This document shows, piece by piece, positions 33,572-41,520 of a stretch of 44,855 nt of DNA (its first letter is position 1; every line of letters starts with the position of its first letter). Where the stretch lies: NCBI GenBank assembly GCA_944364445.1, contig CALVWC010000004.1, forward strand, positions 1-44,855, in the 5' to 3' direction. The DNA is from an uncultured Clostridia bacterium (GTDB lineage: Bacteria > Bacillota > Clostridia > Christensenellales > UBA1242). The translations under genes were made by a program, and so were the position numbers. Below the pieces are notes generated by a model that was not told the origin of the DNA, did no database searches, and worked only from the letters and a program-made list of their open reading frames with translations.

Positions 33572-36025
33572 ATGTTTGATTGGATTGGCGATTTTTTCGG
33601 CGAACTTTTCAGCTTAATACCAAAGGTTATTTACTTTTTATATGCCTCCTTTATCAGTTTAATTGATTTAATCCAACTTTTGTTCCGTAAACTTGCGGGA
33701 CTTGATGTTTATTATATTGATGGACATCCTGTGACGGGCGACATTGTCACCAACTTTATTCAAGGTATTCTTGGCATAAACATGGGCTCGGTTTCAGATA
33801 GCATGGACTACAGCCCTCTTGCCACTGTTTTTTGGTCGTTTGTTATTTTTGGTGTTATTGTGTGCTTTGTTGCCACTCTTGTTGCCATTGTGAAAAGCCA
33901 TTATTCTTATAACGAAAAGTCGGCGAAAGGACCTCTTCCAATCGTGGCAACGGCAGGCAAGGCACTTGTCAACATTTTTATTGTGCCAATTATTGTGGTG
34001 TTTGGACTTTGGCTTAGTCAAGCAATTTTAACCGCACTTGACGACATCACAACAACAGGAAGTTCAGATATTGAATCGTTGTATGGCGACCGAACTGACA
34101 TTTTGCAGACAGCCACGCGGGCGGATGGTACGGAAACTTACATATACTATGATATGTTCGGATTCAGTGGCAATGTTGTTTACGGCGAGCGTGAGGCGCT
34201 TGGAAATATTGCTGACTGGATAAACAACACCTTTGATGCAAACTTGCCAACTGAAATTGACTATGCCAAAATCGCAGCAAATGCTCAGCCGTTCTCGGGC
34301 TCAATATTCAAGGTGGCGGCGTATAACGCTAACCGCGTGAGAAATAATGAATATGTTTCGGATAGCGTTCCAATCACAATCACTGGCTATCATGATGACA
34401 TGAACCTTTTTAACAATGCAAATGGTGACCCTGTTGTGCTTGCAGATATGATTGACACGGCTTTTGCCAACTTCTTACACCTAGATAAAGGTTATCAAAT
34501 GATATATGATGGCGATATTGATCCGGGTGATGTTGCTTATGCAATAAACTATTTAAGTGTTGACCGCTATTTCACGATGTTCTCAACAAACGCCATTTCG
34601 TCGTTCTCGAAATTTAATGTCGGGCTTGTTTGGTATTACTATAACTTGTGGCAATTCAATTTTATTGTCGGATTTGGTGCGGCGATAATAGCCATCTCAC
34701 TGTTTATTAATTTGATTTTCGGGCTTATGGTGCGTTTCTTCTTATGTATCATTTTGTTCCTTGTTATGCCACCTCTTGCTGGACTTGCTCCGCTTGACGA
34801 AGGGAAAGCCTTTGGCCAGTGGCGAACAACTTTCATTAAACAGGTGATAATTGCCTATGCCGCCGTCGTCGGAATGAATTTGGTGCTTATCTTACTGCCG
34901 TATATCAACAAAATCGACTTTTTCGACATTGTGATTGCCGACTTAGTCGTTCAAACTTTGTTCATAATTGTGGGCTTGGTTGCCATTAAAAACATCATCA
35001 ATGTGCTTTCACAGGTTATTGGCTCGGACGATTTAAGAGCGCAAGGTGATTCCGTGGCAAGTGAAGTTAAATCCACAGTCGGAAAAGCTACCTTAATGAC
35101 TGCGGGTGCAGCAAAATTAGGTGGCAAGGCATTTGCTAGTTTAACAGGCGCTGGAATTGCTGCACAACTTGGTGCAAGAGGTGCTAAAAAATTAGGAGAG
35201 AAAATCGGCAAGACAAAATTTGGTCATGGCGTTTCAAATGTTATCGGCGGAACAGGAGCATTTTTGAAAGGTGGCGTTGGCGGAGTTAAAGCATTTAAAG
35301 ATATGAATAAAGCGAAGCGTGAGCAAGAACGAGCTGAAGAAACTGAGAAAAGAACCATTGATGCTATGAAAAAAACTGACACTTATCAACAAGGCATAAA
35401 AGCAGATATAATTAATTCGTTTAATGGTAAAAATAATGTCAGTGAAGCACAATTAAGAGAAGAAGCAGTAAAAAGAGGGCTTAGTGAGGCTGATGCAACG
35501 CTTTTTGCAAGAAGAGCAGTTCAGTCTGGTGGTGGCAAATTTATGGGGGCTGCTGCTTCAACACGATTGCAAAGAGCTGATGCGAAGTATAATAGTTTTG
35601 TTGGTAGTCAAACTTATTCAGAAGTGCTAACCAGATTTAACAATGTTCAAGGAAATATTGATAGAGTTAAAAGAGTTCAAGGCGGAATAAGAGAAAGTGC
35701 TGTTGAAAGATATAAAAACGCTAATGAAAGATTCGCACAAGCGCAAAAGGAAGGCGGTGTTGTTGGCGGAATTGCAAAAGGCATGGGTTCCACATTCACA
35801 GGCATTGGCAAACAGATGATGGACAACTATAAGACCATGGCAAACACTGGAATGAAAGAATTTATGGAAGAGTCAAAGCTTACACAAAAAACAGATTGGG
35901 CTAAAGAAACGGCTCAAAATGTGAATCTTACGAATAAACATATGGCAAACCTTGCAAGACAAGAAGAAGAGACTCAACAACTTTTAAGGCAGTTATATAA
36001 TGAGTTTAGGCGTGATAAACCATAA
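33572..36025 (+). CDS. Polytopic membrane protein of the VirB6/TrbL (Mbov_0396-like) type
   Basis: Protein of 817 residues. A hydrophobic N-terminus (about 15-40) is followed by helices near 85-110 and 130-155. An outer loop of about 180 residues (Asp/Asn/Tyr-rich) and a second helix bundle (about 355-490, with FLCIILFLVMPPLAGLAPLDEG and the GQWRTTFIKQ turn) come next. The tail (500-817) is long, Ala/Gly/Lys-rich and cytoplasmic, ending in coiled-coil-like helices. This layout matches the VirB6/TrbL channel components of conjugative type IV systems in Gram-positives and mollicutes. No VirB4, VirD4, relaxase or integrase is nearby, so it is an orphan here. The family call is from topology and motif feel; confidence is moderate. 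Confidence 0.7.
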   Translation: MFDWIGDFFGELFSLIPKVIYFLYASFISLIDLIQLLFRKLAGLDVYYIDGHPVTGDIVTNFIQGILGINMGSVSDSMDYSPLATVFWSFVIFGVIVCFVATLVAIVKSHYSYNEKSAKGPLPIVATAGKALVNIFIVPIIVVFGLWLSQAILTALDDITTTGSSDIESLYGDRTDILQTATRADGTETYIYYDMFGFSGNVVYGEREALGNIADWINNTFDANLPTEIDYAKIAANAQPFSGSIFKVAAYNANRVRNNEYVSDSVPITITGYHDDMNLFNNANGDPVVLADMIDTAFANFLHLDKGYQMIYDGDIDPGDVAYAINYLSVDRYFTMFSTNAISSFSKFNVGLVWYYYNLWQFNFIVGFGAAIIAISLFINLIFGLMVRFFLCIILFLVMPPLAGLAPLDEGKAFGQWRTTFIKQVIIAYAAVVGMNLVLILLPYINKIDFFDIVIADLVVQTLFIIVGLVAIKNIINVLSQVIGSDDLRAQGDSVASEVKSTVGKATLMTAGAAKLGGKAFASLTGAGIAAQLGARGAKKLGEKIGKTKFGHGVSNVIGGTGAFLKGGVGGVKAFKDMNKAKREQERAEETEKRTIDAMKKTDTYQQGIKADIINSFNGKNNVSEAQLREEAVKRGLSEADATLFARRAVQSGGGKFMGAAASTRLQRADAKYNSFVGSQTYSEVLTRFNNVQGNIDRVKRVQGGIRESAVERYKNANERFAQAQKEGGVVGGIAKGMGSTFTGIGKQMMDNYKTMANTGMKEFMEESKLTQKTDWAKETAQNVNLTNKHMANLARQEEETQQLLRQLYNEFRRDKP

Positions 36026-36035
36026 AACTTAAGAG

Positions 36036-36060
36036 GAAAGAGGCAACTCTTTCTTCTTTC
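36036..36060 (+). terminator. Weak terminator after the VirB6-like gene
   Basis: GAAAGAG-GCAA-CTCTTTC stem followed by TTCTTTC; the T tail is interrupted. Confidence 0.4.
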
Positions 36061-36063
36061 ATC

Positions 36064-36092
36064 TTGACAAAACCCTTTTGATGTGGTATTAT
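36064..36092 (+). promoter_or_regulatory. Promoter of the 82-residue gene
   Basis: TTGACA (36064-36069), 17-base spacer, TATTAT (36087-36092). GTGAGG precedes ATG 36113. Confidence 0.7.
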
Positions 36093-36112
36093 AACAAGCA
36101 AAGTGAGGCAGT

Positions 36113-36361
36113 ATGAAAGGATTTTTAAAAAATATTTTTAATGGTGTTGCAGAAATTTTTGGAATTGGATATAGTGACGCTCTGAAACCATTCACAAATG
36201 AGTTAACGGAAGAGAAAAATTATCAAAAGCAAACCGCAGAAAACACAGCGAAGATAAATGAAAGTTTAAAGAGAACGGAAGAAGAGAAGGCAGAAATGCT
36301 TAAAGCCTTAAATGATTGGCAAAAAAACCGCATGAAAGGCCTTAAAGAACTTGAAAAATAA
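36113..36361 (+). CDS. Small coiled-coil protein, unknown function
   Basis: Protein of 82 residues. The N-terminal 20 residues are amphipathic or weakly hydrophobic (FLKNIFNGVAEIFGIGY). The remainder is a continuous charged helix (NELTEEKNYQKQTAENTAKI, then RTEEEKAEMLKALNDWQKNR). It could be a membrane-peripheral coiled coil. It follows the VirB6-like gene, whose C-terminus has similar charged helices, so a partnership is possible. It has its own promoter and a strong terminator. No family is recognised. Confidence 0.7.
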   Translation: MKGFLKNIFNGVAEIFGIGYSDALKPFTNELTEEKNYQKQTAENTAKINESLKRTEEEKAEMLKALNDWQKNRMKGLKELEK

Positions 36362-36378
36362 AGAGCGATTGTTAAACA

Positions 36379-36414
36379 AGAACATATTGAAATGAAGTCA
36401 ATATGTTCTTTTTT
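36379..36414 (+). terminator. Intrinsic terminator of the small coiled-coil gene
   Basis: AGAACATATTGA-AATGAAG-TCAATATGTTCT perfect 12-bp stem plus a T run. The remaining gap to 36581 (about 165 bases) shows nothing I can name. Confidence 0.93.
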
Positions 36415-36581
36415 CGCCGTTTTGAAGTTTTGCGAAAAGATTTATTTGCATTTTCAAAAGATAAAGTTTGTGCATTTTGTTATTAATATATAACTTGATT
36501 TCGGGCGTATCGCTAAGTCAGACTTTTTGAAAAATATTTTGAAAATTAAAAAACCAATAATCAAGAAAAAATTTTGAAAAA

Positions 36582-36634
36582 ACACAATATCTTGTGATTT
36601 TTGTTTGACTTGAACACTATATATATTGTAAAAT
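36582..36634 (+). promoter_or_regulatory. nrdD promoter with two NrdR boxes
   Basis: Box 1 ACACAATATCTTGTGA (36582-36597) and box 2 ACACTATATATATTGT (36614-36629) match the NrdR consensus ACACWATATATWGTGT at 14 and 15 of 16 positions. They start 32 bases apart, three helical turns, the usual spacing. The promoter is TTGACT (36605-36610), 18 bases, TAAAAT (36629-36634). Box 2 covers the spacer and box 1 sits just upstream, so NrdR should repress when dATP/ATP is high. Confidence 0.85.
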
Positions 36635-36669
36635 GGAAGTGAAAACTTGATGACAGGAGGGATTAAAAA

Positions 36670-38829
36670 ATGCAAGTTATCAAAAGAAATGGAAACATAG
36701 TTGACTTCGACCAAACCAAAATTGAAAATGCCATTTCAAAAGCCAACAATGAGGTTTCTGAAAATGAAAGAGCAAGCGAAAAGGAAATTCATGAAATCAT
36801 CCAAAACATTCTCGCTCTTAAAAAGAAAAGAATTCTTGTTGAGGATATTCAAGATTTTATTGAAGAAAAACTTATGGCGTTCGGGCATTATGAACTTGCA
36901 AAAAAGTATATTATTTATAGATACACTCGTGCGCTTGTCAGAAAGGCGAACACCACCGACCAAACCATTAAAGAACTTATCGACGGCGAAAGTGAGTATT
37001 GGAACACCGAAAATTCCAACAAAAACGCACGAATTGTCACCACGCAAAGAGATTATCTTGCCGGTATCACCAGCACTGATATCACAAGAAGATTTTTGCT
37101 TCCAGAAGATGTTGTTAAGGCGCACGACGAGGGCATTATTCACTTCCACGACGCCGACTATTTCGCACAAAACGCTCTTCACAACTGTGATTTAATCAAT
37201 TTGGAGGATATGCTTCAAAACGGCACAAACATCAACGGCGTTATGATTGAAAAGCCTCATAAATTTTTGACCGCCATGACCATTGCCACACAAATTATCA
37301 CGGCAGTTTCGTCAAGTCAATATGGCGGTGCAACTGTCACCATGACACATCTTGCGCCATTTGTGAGAGATAGTTATAATAAGTATTTGGCAATGTATCG
37401 CGCACGCAAACTTAAAGAGGAAGATTGCGTTAAGTTCGCCAAAGAGGATTTGGCACGAGAAATTCGCGATGGCGTGCAAACATTCCAATATCAAGTGAAC
37501 TCCATGACCACCACCAACGGACAAGCACCATTTTTAAGTGTATGCCTATATCTTGGCGAAACGGAAGAGTATAAAGAAGAACTTGCCATGATTATTGAGG
37601 AAGTTTTGAAACAGAGAATTCAGGGTATGAAAAACGAAAAAGGCGTTTACATAACCCCAGCATTCCCAAAACTTCTTTATGTGCTGGAAGAAGATAATAT
37701 TCATGAGAACAGCAAGTATTGGTATTTAACTAAACTTGCTGCCGAATGCACAGCAAAAAGAATGGTGCCAGATTATATTTCAGAAAAGATGATGTTAAAA
37801 TATAAAATTGATAAAAATGGCAACGGAAATTGCTATCCTTGCATGGGATGTCGTTCCTTCCTCACGCCATATGTTGACCCAAAAACCAACAAACCAAAAT
37901 ATTACGGCAGATTTAACCAAGGCGTTGTCACAATCAATCTTGTTGATGTTGCTCTTTCTTCCAATAAAGACTTCGACGACTTCTGGAAGATTTATGAAGA
38001 TAGGTTGGAACTATGCCATAAAGCCTTGAAAATTAGGCATGAAAGACTTTCCAAAATCACAAGCGATGTTGCACCAATTTTGTGGCAATATGGCGCACTT
38101 GCAAGGCTCAAAAAAGGCGAAAGCGTGCATCCACTTCTGCATGGCGGATATTCCACAATTTCGCTTGGATATGCAGGGCTTTATGAATGTGTTAAATATA
38201 TGACAGGTCACAGCCACACCGATAACGGCAAGGGCAAACAATTCGCTTTGGAAGTTATGCAAAAATTAAACGATAAGTGCAAAGAGTGGAAGGAAGCAGA
38301 GGATATTGACTACAGCGTTTACGGCACACCAATCGAGTCAACAACATATAAATTTGCAAAGTGCTTGAAAAAGCGTTTCGGCGTTGTGAAAGGTGTGACG
38401 GATAAGGACTATATCACAAATTCCTATCATGTTCCTGTGTTTGAAGAAATCGACGCCTTTTCAAAACTTAAACTTGAAAGCGAATTCCAGCGTTTAAGCC
38501 CGGGCGGTGCAGTTTCCTATGTGGAAACACCAAATCTTCAAAATAACTTGGAAGTTGTTTTGCAAGTTATCAAGTTTATTTACGACAACATTATGTATGC
38601 CGAACTTAACACAAAATCTGACTATTGCCAAAAATGTGGCTACTCTGGCGAAGTTTTAATCGACAACAATTTGGAATGGTATTGCCCAAACTGTGGCAAC
38701 CGCGACCATAACACCTTGAATGTGGCAAGAAGAACTTGTGGCTACATCGGCACAAACTTCTGGAATAAAGGCAGGACTCAGGAAATTAAGGAAAGAGTTT
38801 TGCATATCGATAATAAGGACGACGAATAA
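36670..38829 (+). CDS. nrdD: Anaerobic ribonucleoside-triphosphate reductase (class III)
   Basis: Glycyl-radical enzyme of 719 residues that makes dNTPs without oxygen. AGGAGG lies 8 bases before ATG 36670. The N-terminal ATP-cone (about 1-95, MQVIKRNGNIVDFDQTKI) gives dATP/ATP control. The catalytic barrel follows, with CMGCRSF-type active-site cysteines (PCMGCRS). Near the C-terminus are a zinc site of two CxxC pairs (CQKC, CPNC) and the glycyl-radical motif RRTCGYIG with Gly691. The adjacent nrdG provides its activase, and the NrdR boxes upstream explain its regulation. Its presence indicates anaerobic growth. Confidence 0.97.
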   Translation: MQVIKRNGNIVDFDQTKIENAISKANNEVSENERASEKEIHEIIQNILALKKKRILVEDIQDFIEEKLMAFGHYELAKKYIIYRYTRALVRKANTTDQTIKELIDGESEYWNTENSNKNARIVTTQRDYLAGITSTDITRRFLLPEDVVKAHDEGIIHFHDADYFAQNALHNCDLINLEDMLQNGTNINGVMIEKPHKFLTAMTIATQIITAVSSSQYGGATVTMTHLAPFVRDSYNKYLAMYRARKLKEEDCVKFAKEDLAREIRDGVQTFQYQVNSMTTTNGQAPFLSVCLYLGETEEYKEELAMIIEEVLKQRIQGMKNEKGVYITPAFPKLLYVLEEDNIHENSKYWYLTKLAAECTAKRMVPDYISEKMMLKYKIDKNGNGNCYPCMGCRSFLTPYVDPKTNKPKYYGRFNQGVVTINLVDVALSSNKDFDDFWKIYEDRLELCHKALKIRHERLSKITSDVAPILWQYGALARLKKGESVHPLLHGGYSTISLGYAGLYECVKYMTGHSHTDNGKGKQFALEVMQKLNDKCKEWKEAEDIDYSVYGTPIESTTYKFAKCLKKRFGVVKGVTDKDYITNSYHVPVFEEIDAFSKLKLESEFQRLSPGGAVSYVETPNLQNNLEVVLQVIKFIYDNIMYAELNTKSDYCQKCGYSGEVLIDNNLEWYCPNCGNRDHNTLNVARRTCGYIGTNFWNKGRTQEIKERVLHIDNKDDE

Positions 38830-38834
38830 GAATT

Positions 38835-39338
38835 ATGAGATACAACAAAATTAGAAAAATGGACATTTCAAACGGCCCAGGCGTTCGAGTTTCGCTTTTT
38901 GTTCAGGGTTGCACTTTCAACTGCAAAAACTGCTTTAATCCTGAAACTCACGACTTTAACGGCGGAAAAGAATTTACCGATGAAACCATAAATCATATTT
39001 TGGAACTATGCGCCAATGAAAATGTGGAAGGGCTTTCCATTTTGGGTGGCGAGCCTATGCATCCAAAAAACATCGATGCTGTCACAAAACTTGCCAAAGC
39101 GTTTAAACAGCGCTTTCCTGAAAAAAATTTGTGGGCATGGACGGGCTTTTTATTCGACACCTATCTTAAAGACAAGGAAATTGTCAAATATCTCGATGTT
39201 GTGGTGGACGGGCAATATGTTGACGAACTTCACAATTTCACGCTTATGTGGCGAGGTTCGTCAAATCAGCGTGTCATCGACGTGCAAAATTCGTTGAAAG
39301 AAAATAAAGTTATTTTGCTTGCTGGAAATAACAACTAA
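38835..39338 (+). CDS. nrdG: Anaerobic ribonucleotide reductase activating protein
   Basis: Radical-SAM activase of 167 residues that generates the glycyl radical on NrdD. The [4Fe-4S] motif is C26-x3-C30-x2-C33 (GCTFNCKNC). SAM-binding GGEPMHP and the family WAWTGF lie downstream. It begins 5 bases after the nrdD stop; AAGGA at the end of nrdD may act as a weak ribosome site, so translation is likely coupled. Confidence 0.96.
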   Translation: MRYNKIRKMDISNGPGVRVSLFVQGCTFNCKNCFNPETHDFNGGKEFTDETINHILELCANENVEGLSILGGEPMHPKNIDAVTKLAKAFKQRFPEKNLWAWTGFLFDTYLKDKEIVKYLDVVVDGQYVDELHNFTLMWRGSSNQRVIDVQNSLKENKVILLAGNNN

Positions 39339-39365
39339 AAATTTAAATCTCTATTGCGAGGAAAT

Positions 39366-39812
39366 ATGAATTATATTGATGTTAAAATAAAAAAATTAGA
39401 TGAAAAAGCAATCACTCCAACCTATGGAAGTGAGTTTTCGGCAGGTGCTGATTTATATGCTTGCCTCAATGACGATGTGGAAATTTCACCAAACGAAACC
39501 AAATTCATTAAAACTGGCATTTCAGTGGAAATTCCAGAGGGGTTTGTTCTTCTTGTGTTCGCGCGTTCTGGACTCAGTTGCAAGCAGGGCTTAGCACCAG
39601 CAAATAAGGTGGGAGTTGTTGACTCTGACTATCGCGGTGAGGTGGTGGTGGTGCTTCACAATCATTCCACGGAAACAAGAAAGATATCGCATGGCGACAG
39701 AATTGCCCAAATGGTTATTGTACCATATTTCAAAGCGAATTTTGAAGAGGTCACCACTCTTTCTTCCACTGTGCGTGGCGAAGGTGGTTTTGGCTCGACT
39801 GGAAAAAAGTGA
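39366..39812 (+). CDS. dut: dUTP diphosphatase
   Basis: Trimeric dUTPase of 148 residues that converts dUTP to dUMP, keeping uracil out of DNA and feeding dTMP synthesis. All five motifs are present in order: SAGADLYAC, ARSGLS, GVVDSDYRGEV, RIAQMVI and GEGGFGSTG. I chose ATG 39366 (GAGG at 39358-39361) over a TTG at 39354. It lies 27 bases after nrdG, so it is probably part of the NrdR-controlled nrdDG unit, a sensible grouping for dNTP supply. Confidence 0.96.
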   Translation: MNYIDVKIKKLDEKAITPTYGSEFSAGADLYACLNDDVEISPNETKFIKTGISVEIPEGFVLLVFARSGLSCKQGLAPANKVGVVDSDYRGEVVVVLHNHSTETRKISHGDRIAQMVIVPYFKANFEEVTTLSSTVRGEGGFGSTGKK

Positions 39813-39825
39813 AATTTTGTGTATG

Positions 39826-39859
39826 AAAAAAAAGACTTTTCAATCGAAAAGCCTTTTTT
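39826..39859 (+). terminator. Intrinsic terminator of the nrdD-nrdG-dut unit
   Basis: AAAAAAGACTTTTC-AATC-GAAAAGCCTTTTTT stem with one mismatch and a T tail, 13 bases after dut. The A-rich side may also serve the convergent gene. Confidence 0.8.
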
Positions 39860-39868
39860 ATTTTTTTA

Positions 39869-40370
39869 CTATTTATTTTCTTCTTGTTTTTCTTCTTTAC
39901 TTTCTGCTTTAACTTCCGCAACTTGACTTACTTGTGGTGCGTTCATTTCTTTTTTGTTCAAAACAATTGCCACAATGATAAGCACAGCACTTGCAATAAA
40001 GCCAAGCAAGCAGATGACTGATAACGCATCAACTTCACTAAACAATCCAATCAAAATCAAAAATCCAAGAATGAAATTGAAAACAGCAACAGTTATTGGC
40101 ATTCCTTTTTTTGTTTGCAAAGGTCTGAGCGTCCATTTTAAGTCTGGTGAAACTAATTCCTGTGAAAATAATTCCAAGAATGCCAAAGATAACCATAAGC
40201 ACAATCATACCAATAGTTATCATGCCCGCAGTTTCAAACACTGGATCTCCTGTTCCCATCATGCCAAACACTGCCATCATACCAACAAAGGATGAAACGG
40301 TGTAGTAAACAAACAGAACCATACTTAAAATAAGACCGATAAGCAAGCAAATTTTTGATGAACTTTTCAT
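39869..40370 (-). pseudogene. Four-helix membrane protein gene, frameshifted at an A7/T7 tract
   Basis: From ATG 40370 (AAGGAGG upstream) the frame encodes two to three hydrophobic segments (ICLLIGLILSMVLFVYYTV, MITIGMIVLMVIFGILGIIF), reaches TFANKK and then turns into nonsense ending at 40038. From about 40105 downward another frame continues sensibly: GMPITVAVFNFILGFLILIGL, ALSVICLLGFIASAVLIIVAIVL and an acidic tail (AEVKAESKEEKQEENK). The shift lies at seven T's (40106-40112; A7 in the coding strand). Removing one base restores a 166-residue protein with four membrane segments. Family unknown. It may be a real mutation, transcriptional slippage, or a sequencing error. Confidence 0.75.
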
Positions 40371-40389
40371 TTTTACCTCCTTAAATAGT

Positions 40390-40418
40390 ATATTATCAAA
40401 AAGAAAATTTTAAGTCAA
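40390..40418 (-). promoter_or_regulatory. Promoter of the frameshifted membrane protein gene
   Basis: On the minus strand: TTGACT (40418-40413), 17-base spacer, TAATAT (40395-40390), then AAGGAGG. An intact promoter and ribosome site argue against old decay. Confidence 0.7.
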
Positions 40419-40455
40419 CAAAATAATTAAAAAAAATTAATTAAATTTTTTATAG

Positions 40456-40567
40456 TATAATAATAGGCTTGAGTAAATTATATTGAAAGTAAAAATCTTA
40501 AAGTGGACGAGTTAAGTTGGTGAAAAGATATGAAAAAAAATTATATGCGAGTTGACCGCATTTTTTA
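40456..40567 (+). ncRNA. Candidate small RNA of about 100 bases
   Basis: TATAAT at 40456-40461 (no good -35) is followed by about 80 bases without a convincing frame and then a compact terminator, ATGCG-AGTTGAC-CGCAT plus T6 (near 40544-40566). A 12-codon frame from ATG 40530 ends in the T run but has no clear ribosome site. This is a weak candidate. Confidence 0.3.
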
Positions 40568-40568
40568 A

Positions 40569-40884
40569 CTATAACTTTTCTTTTTTATTTAAAAATATTT
40601 TAAAGAAAATAAATATAAAAACATAAACCAATTGAGTCACGACTGGCTCGCCAGCGGAGTTGTGTTTAACCATGGAAAATGTATTAAATTTTAACCACAA
40701 CTTTTATTTCTTCTTTCTTATTTTTTATTTCAAAATATTTTAGAAGAAAATAGATATAAAATTCAAAACCAATCAAGTCACGACTGGCTCGCCAGCACAG
40801 CGCGAGTTGCGTTTGGCCGTGGAAAAATATTCGCAAAACACTAAATCCACAACTTTTATTTCTTCTTTCTTATTTTTTATTTTT
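40569..40884. repeat. Degenerate tandem repeat block beside tRNA-Met
   Basis: Two and a half copies of a unit of roughly 140-150 bases. A 21-base core beginning AGTCACGACTGGCTCG is identical at 40635-40655 and 40776-40796 and is followed by related G/C-richer sequence (GAGTTGYGTTT..CC.TGGAAAA). A 36-base pyrimidine-rich segment starting CCACAACTTTTATTTC is identical at 40695-40730 and 40847-40882. The third copy ends 6 bases from the tRNA 3' end. No gene is visible in 40371-40887 apart from the features listed. Confidence 0.75.
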
Positions 40885-40887
40885 CTT

Positions 40888-40964
40888 TGGTGGTGATAGC
40901 TGGAATCGAACCAGCGACCTTATGGGTATGAACCATACGCTCTAACCAGCTGAGCTATATCACC
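40888..40964 (-). tRNA. tRNA-Met (CAU), CCA encoded
   Basis: Read on the minus strand: acceptor GGTGATA/TATCACC, D arm GCTC...GAGC, anticodon stem TATGG/CCATA with loop TTCATAC (anticodon CAT), variable AGGTC, T arm GCTGG-TTCGATT-CCAGC, A73 and encoded CCA. The anticodon loop and stem resemble elongator tRNA-Met. A lysidine-modified tRNA-Ile cannot be excluded from the anticodon alone. Confidence 0.96.
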
Positions 40965-40974
40965 ATGCTTTGAA

Positions 40975-41003
40975 AGTATACAATAATTTTCTTTTTTTGT
41001 CAA
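40975..41003 (-). promoter_or_regulatory. tRNA-Met promoter
   Basis: On the minus strand: TTGACA (41003-40998), 17-base spacer, TATACT (40980-40975), ending 11 bases before the mature 5' end. Confidence 0.8.
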
Positions 41004-41041
41004 TTATTTTCACAAACTTTTTTGCGAGAAAAGGTTTTTGC

Positions 41042-41070
41042 TTGCATTTTTAGCAAATTTTTTCTATAAT
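41042..41070 (+). promoter_or_regulatory. Promoter of the yqeY-phosphoesterase pair
   Basis: TTGCAT (41042-41047), 17-base spacer, TATAAT (41065-41070). AAAGGAG precedes ATG 41095. Confidence 0.75.
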
Positions 41071-41094
41071 TAAATATGTTTAAAGGAGAAAATT

Positions 41095-41520
41095 ATGATT
41101 GAAGAACAAATTAAAAAAGCAAATATTCAAGCGATGAAAGATAAAGACGCGGTTGCACGCGCTTTTTACAGTGTGCTTATGAATAAAATTATGTTGGAAA
41201 AAATTAATAAGCGTGAAAAAGGCGAAGATTTAACCGACGCAGACATTTCAAACATCATTCAAAAGATGATTAAGGAACTTGCCGACGAAAAAGAGAACTA
41301 TCAAAAGGCAAACCACACCGAAGAAGTGGAAAAACTAACACGACAAATGGAAATCGCCAAGACCTATCTTCCAAAAATGATGACAAAAGAGGAAATCAAA
41401 AAGGAAATTCTTTCGCTAAATGATAAATCTATCGGTGTTGTGATGAAACATTTTAAACAAAACTTCAACGGCAAGGTGGATATGCGTCTTGTGCAAGAAG
41501 TGTTAAAGGAACTTTCATGA
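41095..41520 (+). CDS. yqeY: GatB/YqeY domain protein
   Basis: Protein of 141 residues with AAAGGAG. The whole protein is the YqeY fold: a helical N-terminal half (IEEQIKKANIQAMKDKDAVA) and a C-terminal GatB-like domain (MEIAKTYLPKMMTKEEIKKEI, then IGVVMKHFKQNFNGKVDMRLVQEVLKELS). Relatives are linked to tRNA amidation enzymes by homology, but the standalone protein has no settled function. It often lies near rpsU in Bacillota, which is not seen here. Its TGA overlaps the ATG of the next gene. Confidence 0.92.
   Translation: MIEEQIKKANIQAMKDKDAVARAFYSVLMNKIMLEKINKREKGEDLTDADISNIIQKMIKELADEKENYQKANHTEEVEKLTRQMEIAKTYLPKMMTKEEIKKEILSLNDKSIGVVMKHFKQNFNGKVDMRLVQEVLKELS

Noticed and set aside
36701..37195. 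Overlapping frames within nrdD
   Set aside because: They are Lys/Ser-rich shadows of the well-conserved nrdD frame without start signals.
40569..40884. CRISPR array
   Set aside because: Units are about 150 bases, diverged, only two and a half copies, and no cas genes are present.
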